Source of the DNA: Larimichthys crocea
Taxonomy: Eukaryota; Chordata; Actinopteri; Sciaenidae
Direction: 5' to 3'
Length of the DNA stretch: 64,000 nucleotides
Assembly: GCF_000972845.2 (NCBI RefSeq)
Contig: NC_040013.1
Span: forward strand, 6,371,957 to 6,435,956
The notes below the pieces were generated by a model. That model made no database searches, was not told the origin of the DNA, and saw only the letters and a list, made by a program, of their open reading frames with translations. The position numbers and the translations under genes are program-made. This document shows, in pieces, positions 35,104 to 47,400 of this stretch (position 1 is its first letter; each line of letters begins with the position of its first letter).

Positions 35104-38100
35104 ACTGAATGTTCAGCCATATACTTTATATTAATTATGAAGGAACAATAAAATATTACATCTGGTTCATTGTATAGTATTCCCTTTATAGCCAACAATC
35201 ATATACACTACATATAGAGTGTCAACAAAACACCTCACTACGTATCTTGTCTAATGTATATTGCATGCTTTCTTCACTATCTGAAGTGTACAAACACGGC
35301 TCCTGTGTTTAATTACTTTAACTAGTCCAAAAGTAAAAGATGGTCTCGTTAATGGGTGAAACTGAAGGGATGGAAATGGGACAAAGGGGTAAAGAAAGAG
35401 AGGGAGAGAGGACATAACAGCCAGACGCCTCAGGGGGGCCTGAGGGAGACTAGTCACACCAAATGTCTAATAAGAGTGAAGTAAAAATGTGTTTGTGTGC
35501 GTGAGCATAGTGTCTAATGATACACTGCAGTGTTTGTGTCAGAGTATGATGTCTGAGCGCGTGAGTGTGTTACCATGAACGCATCAACGTAAACCGGACG
35601 GAAGTAACAGAGGTTAAATCTCGCGGCTGACAAGAACAACCCCCAGGCTCCATTCTGGTGGAAAGGAAACTCGCTAAAGGCGCGAGCATACTGACCGACT
35701 GTGCTTCTCTCTGCTCCGTCTGTGTGCCAAGGCAGCACAGGCCAAATCCAAGCATGACCTGAAGACAAGAGAAGCAAGGCTGGCCTTTTTTTAGTGTCAT
35801 AGTTTACAGTGGAAGTCAACAAAGATCCAACTATTCAAACAGATTCTTCTTGGGAGTTTGACCATTTTTTGCAAAAATCTGACAAGAATACTGACTCCAG
35901 GATTAACTCTGTGACTGATGGATGGTACTATGTACCAGAGGACATGCTAATGATTTCGCATATAGTATATTAAGGGTGGCAATCACAGATAGATAGTATT
36001 ACCCAAAGAACAGAGTCCAAAATTTAGTTTCTTTAAATTTGTGGCCAGTAGTGAAAATAAAATGTAGATTTGAACTATTATCATCTTTTATAGATAACAT
36101 GGCAAACAGTGGTCGACTGACAAATCTTAGTCCAATATTCACTTGGTTTCCAACTCGTGATAAAAGCTGCTAAACACTCCTAACTTTGTCTGAGCAGGTA
36201 GCGAGCATACAGTGAGTTTATTAGCACTTTATCATTGGACGCAGATGGAAACTAACTTAGCAGTAATGGGACTCAACCAAAACAGTAAACCTGCTGGCCT
36301 GAAAGACCCTAAAACGCTCAGCAGAACTGAGGAGAGTCGTGTGACTATTCTCTTTACTATGAACGCCGTCCACATTTTACAGTTATTTGATCCATTGTAA
36401 ACGTAATATTAACTAGTGGAGATTTAAATCGTATATCAATGAACAGCTCAGGTTTCCTGGCTCAGAGCTAACAGCTAACTAATCAACCCGGTGTCATTTC
36501 TTATTTATAAAAGGTCAAACTCCCAAAATACCAGCTACTTCCTGAACCCATACAGTAGTGGACTCATAATATATAATCCAGCAGTTCCGCCTGTAAACTG
36601 TGTTATCGTCTTTTGTTTTTTCTGATCGACAAATACACGGGACATCAAAATTTATAGACACTGGCAGCTATCTAAGACCAACATGCATCTTTACAGTAGA
36701 ATAAAAGTCTACAGGTCGACAGACTCACTTGAAAAAAACAAATTATATCTGAAGTACTTATGGTTTGTGGTATTTTTCATATATATACACACACACAAAC
36801 GCATTACATTTTCTTAGATTTTTTCCTTTTAGAATTGTATATATTAAATATCTCATATTTATGTCTTCCATTACTTTTTTTTCACACATTAGCACTTGTA
36901 AGAATAGTTTGTCACAGTAATACAGTATATTACTGTATTGCAGGTACCTCATTGTAGAAATGTGACTTCTGCCACTTGATGCATGAGTTAGTAAATCTAA
37001 AGATTTAGCTTGTGTGGGAACAATTCAGTTAAACAATTTCTCTTATGGACGGGCCAAACACGTTTGGTTTTGACAGTGTTTAAGTGATTTTTAAAAAGTT
37101 TGTGACTTTTAAAATCTGGTATGAAAACAACTTTTTCTTAACGCAAATTGTACCAAACTTTTTTTTAAAAAGAAGCTCAAAGTGCAAAAAAAAGAAAACT
37201 TTTCTTGTGTGATTGTCGAAATGTGCTCTGCGACCCTGACGGCTACTAAACTTTGGAAAAATAAACTGCTGTTGACACAAAAAGTAAAAATCATTGGAAA
37301 GTGGTTGTATTGATGTCCATGTCACAGGAACAGAAGATTTTTTACAAGCAACAAAAACAGAGAATGAAAGTGCATTTAAACATGAAGAGTCTCAGATGAC
37401 AGGGGTTGTACCAAAATGATTTTTCACCTTAAACATAAAGAATGAAGTGAGTACCTGATAAAGTACAAATGTTAATACTTGCCACTGGACTTGGAATGCC
37501 GGTGAGGAATGTTGGACTTTCTTTTTCAAGAAATAAACCTTCAGGTTTGATAAGACCGGTGGCAGTTTCACCTCTTCACTTAATAAAGTCAACACCCACA
37601 CCGTATACATTAGTGTCACAAATGAGATAACAGAGCAAAGAATATTTACATACTGTAGTGCAGTGTGGCACGCTGAGTGCGGGACAGCCAGAGGTGAACG
37701 TGCTGACAATCCTCAACTGCTAAATTATCACAGATCAAAAAGGTCAGTGGATTCATTTAAAGAAATTGCTGACCCCGGCAGGTGTGTGTCGTTTTTGCCA
37801 TCCTACTAATGACCCATAAGTTAAACCAACAATTTCATATCCGTTATTGGCTTTTAAGATGCTCTCTTTATGGAAAAAGCAGAGCTCTGTGCTGATTTCA
37901 AGCACACCCAAATGCTTAAAAGATGCACACATGAAAACATTTTACACTCTGTAAATTGTTAACTGACTTAATGGATACAGATCTTCCATCAATAAAAACC
38001 ACAAAAGAAAAAGTCGTTAAAATTCCATTTAAATAGATGATACGTTTACAAAGGCTTTCGTGTGAGGAGGAATAATCAGACAGACAGGCAGCCAGTGCTT

Positions 38101-39151
38101 GTTGAAGGAGGGAGGCCGGAGGTTGGGAGAGGACAAGACCAGGCTCGCTGAATCTCATCGAAAAACAATCTTTTCTTTTGAGAAAAAGCAATTGAATTCT
38201 TCCCTAAAGCTCTCTCCTCCTCCTCCTCCTCCTCCATCCCTCTTCAGCACTGGTGGTCAGTAGTAAAATTCACATAAAACCAAACATATACACAGAAAAC
38301 ATATAAACAGAGTGCCGTCATTTTACCTCTCCAAGCGGACAAGACGAGAGAGAAAAAACATGAACACAAAAAAAAGAATAAAAAAAGTCTTCCTGGAAAG
38401 GATGAAAAAAAAGAGCGAGGAAGCTTTGACAGAGACAAAAACAGAATCTGAACTTAAACTAGCGTTTAGTTTGTGCACCGCAATCCCACTGTCATTATTT
38501 GTGTGGGCTTAAAAAGGAAAATTAATTGGAAATAGAATATACATGAGCTGTTTTTTATGTGCACTGACACACGCATGAACACACGTTGGCCCCTGACGAC
38601 AATAAGAGGTAACTTCAGTGAAATTAAAGCATCAGAAAAACTAAAACTGACTTCTGCACACCTTAAGTCAATGTTGTTGGCTAAGTGGTCACTTTCTGAG
38701 CTGTGACAGGACTTAGTACCACATTATTAAATGCCAGACAAATAATAATTTGTCAAACTGAGCAAATCTAGTGTTTCGATGGGAAGGGAAAGGAATACCC
38801 TTGTGTGTTTGCCTGATTTTGGTGATTCAGGCTCAAAATATGAGCCGAGTTTTTTAAATTAAAATGTCATAGTGCGGCTTTAAGTCGTCATCTGAAATCT
38901 ACTGTGGCTTTTCTGTTTAAGATTACTGCATGGTGTCCCTCGGCAGGCTGCAAAAGTGGCTAACTAACTGGCCCAACACACACATGAACACACACATACA
39001 CTGAGTAGTCTCTTTCTATTTGGTAGGAAGTATTACTGTCGAAAAGCAGATGTCTCATCAAGAGATTAAGTCAAGCATGTGTGTGTGTGTGTGTGCGCGC
39101 GCGAAAGTGAATGTTACATCACTTAAACCCTCCCTTCTTTACCCTCAAACT

Positions 39152-39154
<3 letters not shown>

Positions 39155-39199
<45 letters not shown>

Positions 39200-39317
39200 A
39201 TTCTGGCCAGATGGATGTCTGCTGGTCACCCATGATGCGACCTTGGCTAGATTTTGATTGGAGATTAAAGGTGAGAGACTTTATCCAAAACAATGACGCT
39301 GCAAATCCTGTTGAAAC

Positions 39318-39349
<32 letters not shown>
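39155..39349. repeat. (CA)n ... (TG)n inverted microsatellite pair
   Basis: (CA)21 at 39155-39196 and (TG)14 at 39321-39349, complementary and 124 bp apart. RNA from either strand could fold into a long CA/UG stem. Confidence 0.9.
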
Positions 39350-39350
<1 letters not shown>

Positions 39351-40252
39351 GGGGTACAATATAATAGGATAATCAGGCTGAGCTCAATTCACCAATTTAA
39401 CAAACAGTTAAGGCTGCAGCACCGCTTGCTGGTCAGCTACTGACATTACAGCTAAAACAGAAACTTTAAAACTCATTTTTAAGTCTGGATCCGGATGAAG
39501 AAATTCAAAACCCCTTTTCCTTTACGTTACCTCAAATTCTAGAAAATACCTCCTTAACATTTTTACTTGCAAACATGGAAAAGTTGTAAAAAGATGTGCA
39601 GTTTTTGACATTCATTTGTAGCATTCAGTGTTTTAAATTGCTTATCCATTTGCAGCATGTGAAGCCTTTATGAAGCAATCTTAGTCAAATGTCGCTACGA
39701 ACAAAATATCAAAAATCTGTAGTGAGAGTTACTTTTTCTCAACCTTAATCATTTGGGCCAACTGTATGTATGATGCAAAGTTTTCCTGAACAAAGGCGGC
39801 CACTGTTCCTCTCTCTCTCTCTACGCAGTTTAAAGCGTCACAAAAGTGTCACAAAAGTACGAGGTTAAAGCTTCACAGACATAAGTGTGAACATAAAGCT
39901 TGTAGTCTGGCAACACCACAGTAAAGCTGACTGACCGGATGAAAATGGAAATGATGATAAGAAAAAAAGAGGATGAAAGGATGTGACATTAAAAGCACAA
40001 GAGACAAAAAGAAAATGTAAAAAATAAAAAGTTTGGTTATGATTCTTATGAAATCGCCCGACAAAAGGCGTGATGTGTCATCTGACAAAAACAGCAAAAT
40101 AAAAAATAATATAGCTCTGTAGACAAGAACAGTCTGTAATAATAAAAAAAAGGAATAAAATTAGTTAATAATTAATATCATTACTATCCCACATTATAAT
40201 CATTATAGACCCCAGTTGAATGTAAGTATTTTCCTTTTTACAAGTAATAATT

Positions 40253-40573
40253 CTAACTGAACGACAGCTCCGTCTCTGACAGGACGGGAGTGTTGGATGA
40301 GGAGGAAGTGGAATCGGCCAATGAGGGAATGCTATTGTCCATGCTCCTGTTCCTGGTACTCCGATTAGGCGTTGATGGGTAAGAGGGCGTAGAGCAGTTG
40401 GAGGGCGGGCCCGAGCCGGAGCTCGGGGTAGGGCTGCTGTGATTGGACAAGTGTGAGAACAGGGCGTCCTGTCGGAGACCTTTATTCTGGAGCTCCAACT
40501 GAAGGTGCTGGCAGATCTCCTCTGGTAGTCGCTGATATTCCTCATCCAGTTCCTTCTCCAACTGAGTCTTGAG
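40253..40573 (-). CDS. plcb3: plcb3 exon w32: last exon, CTD end and Ser/Pro tail
   Basis: 321 nt with TAG at 40253-40255. Begins [20 protein letters not shown], then a tail very rich in Ser, Thr, Pro and Asn with several Thr-Pro and Ser-Pro pairs, ending ETELSFS. Mammalian PLCB3 ends in the PDZ ligand NTQL; no such ligand is present here. Confidence 0.95.
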   Translation of the reverse strand, partial: LKTQLEKELDEEYQRLPEEICQHLQLELQNKGLRQDALFSHLSNHSSPTPSSGSGPPSNCSTPSYPSTPNRSTRNRSMDNSIPSLADSTSSSSNTPVLSETELSFS

Positions 40574-43500
40574 CTGGATAAGAAACAGCAGGGAAATAAA
40601 AAAAAGAGTGTTAGATCAAAGGATTGATCACTTTCATATTTCTATGTTAATTATATAGCTTAGCTTAGCATAGGGACGGGTAAGCAGCTTGCCTGACTCA
40701 ATCCAAAGGTTTAAAAATAAAGCCTACTTATGAACACCTCTAAAGTGCACTAATTAGCATGATGTAAAAACATTAATTTGTGGTTTTATGGGGAGTTGTA
40801 ACCGGGAATCCTTGCTTCCAATTTTGCCCAGTGGCCAGTTGTGGTATTGCAGCAAAAAAAAAAATCCCCAGTGGCCCAAAGCATATTTTGTCCATAAACC
40901 TCATTAGAGACATCTCTATAACAAATCAAACCGCAAACAACATTATTTATGACTATTTCAGTTATACATCTTCAATTTAAAATCCTGTAATGTCATCGCA
41001 GTGTAAAGATCCAGTATCCAGTTCTATAATAGATCAACGGTCTAGTTTCCTCCTGCATCCAGGATAAGATACGCTAACTGCATCGTGGCTTCAGTTAGTT
41101 CAGGTGGTACCAATTAATTTATCACATTTATTTTCCAAAATATCAAACAATTCCTTTAAAACTTAATGTAGATACTGACGTATAAAAACATCAAGATATC
41201 TGGAGACAGTTTTTTTTTTGCTTCATTTGTAGCAGCAGACTAAAGATGCATGTGCTGTCCAATAAAAGCAGTAACTATAGATGGTTTTCTCCATCATGAC
41301 TGGATTTAATCGCTGCCTCATTTTGTTCCATGGCATAACTGAAGAACTTTTTCATTTATATGTAAGGAAACAAAAGCTGTTTAACTCTTCTCTAAGTTCA
41401 ATGTCTGTGTGAGTTTTTTTTGCTCACCACTGGAAGTTCGTCGTCAATGTGCTGCAGCACCTCCCGCTGCCTCATCATCAGCTTTTCCTGCCTCCTGCCC
41501 TGAGCCTCCTCCAGCTGGGGTGCGAGGAAAGAAGAGCAGGAATGGAGGAGGATTTAAGAAGGAAGGAAGGAAGAAAGGAAAGGGACAAGGGGAGGAAGAT
41601 TTGAGTCATGTAGGAAATGTGGGAGAAACGGATAGAAACAGTTACGGATGAAAAAGAGTGTGTAAATAATATAAGATTTTAGGAGAAACAAGTGAAAAAA
41701 GAAAAGGAAGGAAGGATTACAGCGTGGAGGATTAGGAGCCGAAAAGAGGTAAATAAGGGAGGAAGGGAAAAGAAGATAATATTTTAGAGTGAAGCTGATG
41801 ACAATGCCATTTTCAAGGACTGTTGGTGATAAGAGAGTGTGTGCGTGCTTGAGTTGGGTACTTACCCCACGGATTAAGGAGACCGAATCTTGAATATGTT
41901 TCCTGTTGATCTCATTCAGTTCCCTGCAGAGAGAAAGACGAGGAGACAGAGTGAGTAAAAGACAAAAGATCTGCGAATCAAAACAAACTGCCAAAATATT
42001 AATTCCAGACATGTAACAGAGTTTCTTACGTCTCAGCCTTGTCTTTTTCACGACTCTTGGCTTCACTGATGCTGGACTGTCGCTTCCTGTCCAGGATCTT
42101 CTGGAGCTCTTTCTTCTCCCTGCAGACATAATTAAAATACAAACATTACACAAAAGAAAATTTGAATTTTTATACCACAATCACAACTAACAAGGAGAAA
42201 GTCACTCTGGCAAGGTGAACCTGCCGCGCTTACCTCTCGCACAGGTCCCTGAGCTTCTTCAGCTGAGCTGCTTGGCATTCATGGGCCGTCTCCTTTAACT
42301 TCTGGAAGGCCTAAAAACACAGCGCAGCAGACGGCGACCTGTCAGCGAATCACTGCGCATCATGTACGCAAGTGCCACAGAGTTTCTCAGAGGTCAGCTA
42401 GTTTTCCACTCTGCGTGTGGGCGCATGTATATTTAAGAATTCATAGGAGGAACACTGAGTGCTTCACCTTGAATATGCAAAGATTGGAGGAGTGCACGGA
42501 CGCTGTTCATACATAGGTGTGTGTGTGTGTGTGATGTTACCTCTTGCAGGTGCGCTTGTTGCTTCTCTCTCTCCAGTAGGTGAAGAGACTGCCGGAGCTT
42601 CAGCAGCTCTTGCATCTGCCATTCCCTCAGCTGCACCGTCTGCTTCTCTAACTCCTGATCCAGCTCGATCAGTTCACGCTGCATCGGCTCCTGGGGCTCG
42701 CTGAACACACACACACACATGCAACACACAATATACACAATGAGGTCAGATTTAGTCAGCTGCAAAAATAAGTGCAAGTTTAAGTAAAACAGAGACTCTC
42801 CCTTTGTGATCTGCTCTAATCCCACCGTCCACCTTCCATCCATTAAAACACAGATTTCTATACATCTTCACATCATCAGTATATCCAGATATTTGATCAT
42901 ATATTTTGCTCATTTACTAACTTTAGATCTTCTCCTTTTACACATCCCATGAAGCCATCCATCAACCTATCCTTACTTTTTCTTGATGCTACGTTTGAGG
43001 TGTTTCTCCATCTGACTGCGTCTCCTCTGGGTGTCAGATTGAATCTGACTAGTCCGACTCTTCTGCTCTTTGCTCAGATTCCACACCTGTCAGCATAAAA
43101 GCAAGTTATCTTTCTGCGCCTGGTGTCAACCAATCCGACGTTTTCTGTGTACGTTTCCATTCCGTCCGCGTGTGTACCTTTTTGAGGTGTTTCTTGTGCA
43201 TCTCTTTGACTTCTTTGCTCTGTTTCTTCAGCAGCTTCACGTAGCCTTTCTGTGTTTTTAACTCCTCTATGGGCTGAGCCTGGACGTCTAAGAGACAGAC
43301 AAACAGACATATTTGCAAATGTAAATCTCAAAACTAACCACAACTAGCTAATCCAACTTAAAAACCTTTATTGAATATATATCCTACAAAGCTTTATGTG
43401 ACAATGGAAATGAAAATGACTGGGCTGCGACGACCTTACCTGTCAGAACAGTGCTTATGAGGTCTTCTTTCGGATTTTGTGCTACACACACAAACACATG

Positions 43501-44404
43501 CAGAAAGAAGAAAGAAAGAAGGAGAAGCACACAGGCGTATGTGTGAAATGGACAATGGGAAAATGAAGCAGTCAGTGTGTAATGCACCTCGAAGCAGGCA
43601 GATGCAAACATACATGGGGAGGTAGGCAGGCTGACATGATGTGCAAACTTTTTCACCACTAAACTTGCACCATAACCAGACTGGCAACTCATCACCCAAA
43701 TGCAGGTGCAGTCGACTGAAACAGGGAGTCAGCCCACTGTCTTCTGTACTGTCAAAGAGTAAATGGACTGGGACTGTTACAATGGATTACACCTCGCGTC
43801 TTAGGTAATACTGACAGTAAAAAGTCTGTTTTCCCTCAGATATACTCAGAAAGGAGCCTCAAGTGGCTTTCAAAGTGTCTGATTACATATTCACTCAACA
43901 ACAAGTGAGGACAGCTGCAGATAAATGGCGAGGCGTGGGCTTTCACATGCAGACCTTAAGACAACACTCTACCTGGTGTTGGTAATTTGATGACATCAGG
44001 GGCATCCTCCAATGGGAAAGGGGGGCCGGCAGGAAACGGGGCAATTAGTCGACCACCAGGATTGACGTCACTCTCTCTCCTGATCTCTCCCTCTTTAGGC
44101 TGGTTGGGGACGTACTGTACAAAAAAAAAGAAAAGGATGAATGGCCTGTAAATCTAACACACAGTGACTAAACAGGAACAGATATTTAAAAAGCGAGGGG
44201 GTTGGGGGAATGTTTGTGTCTTCATATCCACACACACACATACATACACACACATGTTCTGACCTCCCTGCGTAGTAACAACACACAGATGTGTCTTACC
44301 TCACTCGTTTCGTCTATGAGAACAGCCAGCTGCGTCTCTCTCTTGTGCAACTGACTGATGTGCTTAATGGGGTTGGTCAGAGCCTCTGCGTACTCTGAGA
44401 ATAC

Positions 44405-44452
<48 letters not shown>

Positions 44453-47400
44453 TGAATGACTTTATTAAGAACACTCAAAAAAAAAAAAAAGTCCATAGCA
44501 CATCAGATGAAACAGACAATATATACAAAGATGAGTCAAATAGGAAGTCTTCAAACAGGGTAAAAGGTACGTGACTATCTATAACATGACAAAGTGAATT
44601 GATTTGCAGCCTGAGACTCCTTCAGGTATCTGAATTTTAGCTTTGAAATCACAACCTTTTGATGAATATGGTTCTTTGATTTATATTTACCAGAACTGAT
44701 GTTGTATCTCCTTTGTTTAACATTACAGTTTTACTGCAGGTTAAGTATTGGACCATTTCTTGGATGGGCATGGGATGCTTGGCAACCTCGTACAACCCAG
44801 TAAAACTTTAGGTTTTGTACAGATTGAATAAAGTGGATACAACAAACTAATTCGTGAGCTTTAGAGATGCTGGTAGGCAATTTCACAAAATATCAAAGTA
44901 TTTCTTTGAAGCCACACGTTGAGATGAAAAGCAGTTAGTAAGCATGCAGAGAAATCATCATTGTGAACTAAAAGCGGTGCAGTTTCCCAAATTTCTGAAC
45001 TAGGTTGTAAGTTTAGTGTAAGTCAGTAGTGTAAGGTTGTGTGGTGCAGGGTTCTTGTTAATGCAGTGTTTTCTCTTACCCTGGTGTTCATTTGGGATGT
45101 AGTCCTGAGCTTCAGTGTAAACCAGCAGAGAGGGCAACAGGAGCGGCTGATTCAGCTCATTCTTCAGGTTGATGTAGTGGTAGCCTAGAAGCAAGGAACA
45201 GATTCATAAATGACGACTGTCCATCGATGCTAGACAATAAAAAGACAGAGGAGAATAGTGTGTTTATGTGTTTCCGTCTGTGTGTACTGACCAGGTCTAA
45301 CAGCCGACACGGGGAGGATCCGGTGTCCGATAAACTTGCCGTTTTCTTCAAACACTGCTATCCTGAGAGAGGCCAGTGTAGGGAGGACCACCTGAAGAGA
45401 GAAGGAGACAGGTGTTGATGCCATTGTAGAGAAAGATTTGGAAGACATCTGAATCGTGGTATGTGTGCACGAGTTACCTTATTAAACACAAACGTTTCAT
45501 CGTCCCACACGGGGTCCAGCGAGTTCCCATTGGATGTTTTAGTTCTGTACTTCCTCTTTGTATCAGCAGGAAGTCCAAACATGTCCACTTCCACGTAGAC
45601 GCCCACCTTTTTATCTGTCAGGAACTGACCTGAGACCACCTGGTGGATGTTTAAATTACATGTTTATTATAAGAAGTTGTACAAAGAGACTTAATGTCCA
45701 AATGATGACACTTTTTTTTTTTTTTTTTGTCCGTACCTTAATTTTGACAGTATTGGCGACTATCCCATCCACAATGTTTTCTGTAAAGGGGTCAAAGTGT
45801 TTGTCTGTTCTCCTCATGAACTCAGGCTTCAGCAGGTAGCCGCTTCCGCCGTTGTATTCGAACACGCCCATGTTCAGCTGCATCGGGAGGTCTGGTGGAG
45901 AGGAACAGGGAGATAAGGAAGAAAAGATGGGAAAGCAAGCATATAAGGGATAAATAAAGATTGGGATGCTTTAACTTGACCTCCCTGAGTCTTGAATTAT
46001 TTATAAAGCTGAGGAGACTCTTTAAATAATCATCCACGGCCCTGCATCTGCCAGCGACCTTAAAGACCTTATTTAGATTTCTTGGAACTGAATCAAACTT
46101 AAAAAACTTGTTATGAATTGCTTTGACAGTGGAAAAGGTGCAAAAGATATGATTACTTCTGAAAGCCTTCAATTAAGTTATTATAAAGATTGTGTGGACA
46201 TCTAGTTCAGCCATCTGAGGCAGAAATAACAGGACGTGTACCTAGAGTCTGGAAGTTTAGCGCCACCATCTGGCAGCCGACGTTCCAGAAGAGCTGAGGC
46301 ATGTAGTTGGAGCTGTCCACCCTCGTTCCTTTAGGGTAGATTCGACTCAGCTGATTCTTGTTGTACCTGGAGGAGGGATGTTAAGAGCCAAACACTGCCA
46401 TAGAAAAGGGATAAGCACTTTTTTAAATATGTTTTAAGGTTAAAAGTCAGGCACCGTTTTTTTTTTCAGCTTTTAAGTCCTCACTCACTACTTTCAGTTT
46501 ATGAAAGAGGCATAACAGACAAGCAGCGACAAGCTTTCAGGGATACTCGACAAACTCGATGGGGGAGCTCTTCAGCGTGTCCATTCCTTTCGTTTCCACG
46601 AACGATGACATCTCAAAGAACTTCTTCCTCTCTGGTGAACAGAAAGAGAGCAATAAACTCACAAAAAAAATTTAAAAAACAGGAATTAATTAAGATAATC
46701 TATGTGCGGGTGGATGGTATGACTGATCATTAACCACAATTGAGTCCAAACAGCTGGCCTTTCTGCCTAATGAGCTCCACAGAAGAGGTGCTTGAGAGCT
46801 AATGAGGCTTGTCAAAGTCAAGGCGACTTCCTGTCTCTGTCTCACTCACACACACACTTACTGTTCGCCACTTCGAAACTTTTGAATTTCACAGGTTCGA
46901 TGTAGTTGACGAGTGTCGACATCTCCTCCGTGGCGTTCACCTCACTGCTGGCCGTACCCTGAAGAAGGCAGATACCACCAATCCGTCAATGAGCCGGTCA
47001 GCCATCAAACCCTCTACCCTGATCCGTCAGCCCTGCTCCTGAAGGCTCTTACCTCGTCAGAGTTTGGCTTTTTCAGCTCAGTCGTTGGTTCGTCCTCATC
47101 CTCCTCCTCGCTCTCTCCTTCACCTCCTTACAGGACATGAAAAATAATTTATACTAAATGTACACCACTTTTTCTAATCATTGATTCTATTGTCCTCTAC
47201 CCACCTATGGACTTGCGAGGCTCAGAGTCTTTCGCCATCCTCTCGGCCAGCTTCTCCTCCCCGTTGGACAGGAGCTGACTTCCGTCACTGTCATTTAAAG
47301 GACAGTCTACACAGACAACAGCAAATGTATGTAAGAATGGGTGTTTTTGCACATATATGTGTATCTAAAGGTTTCCATCACCATCACTTTAAGCTTGCGT

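Larger units (their letters stand above)
35080..40252 (-). other. Probable plcb3 3' UTR
   Basis: From the TAG to the AATAAA on the - strand at 35103-35098. No coding similarity was seen. Mostly T-rich on the gene strand. Includes a (CTC)n run (38213-38235) and a CA/TG inverted pair (39155-39349). A second possible AATAAA (- strand) lies near 36214-36222. A shorter UTR is possible. Confidence 0.4.

Noticed and set aside
41554..42180. 208-codon ORF on the - strand
   Set aside because: It reads through plcb3 introns and the true exons w29 and w30 in partly wrong frames; the exons alone explain its conserved segments.
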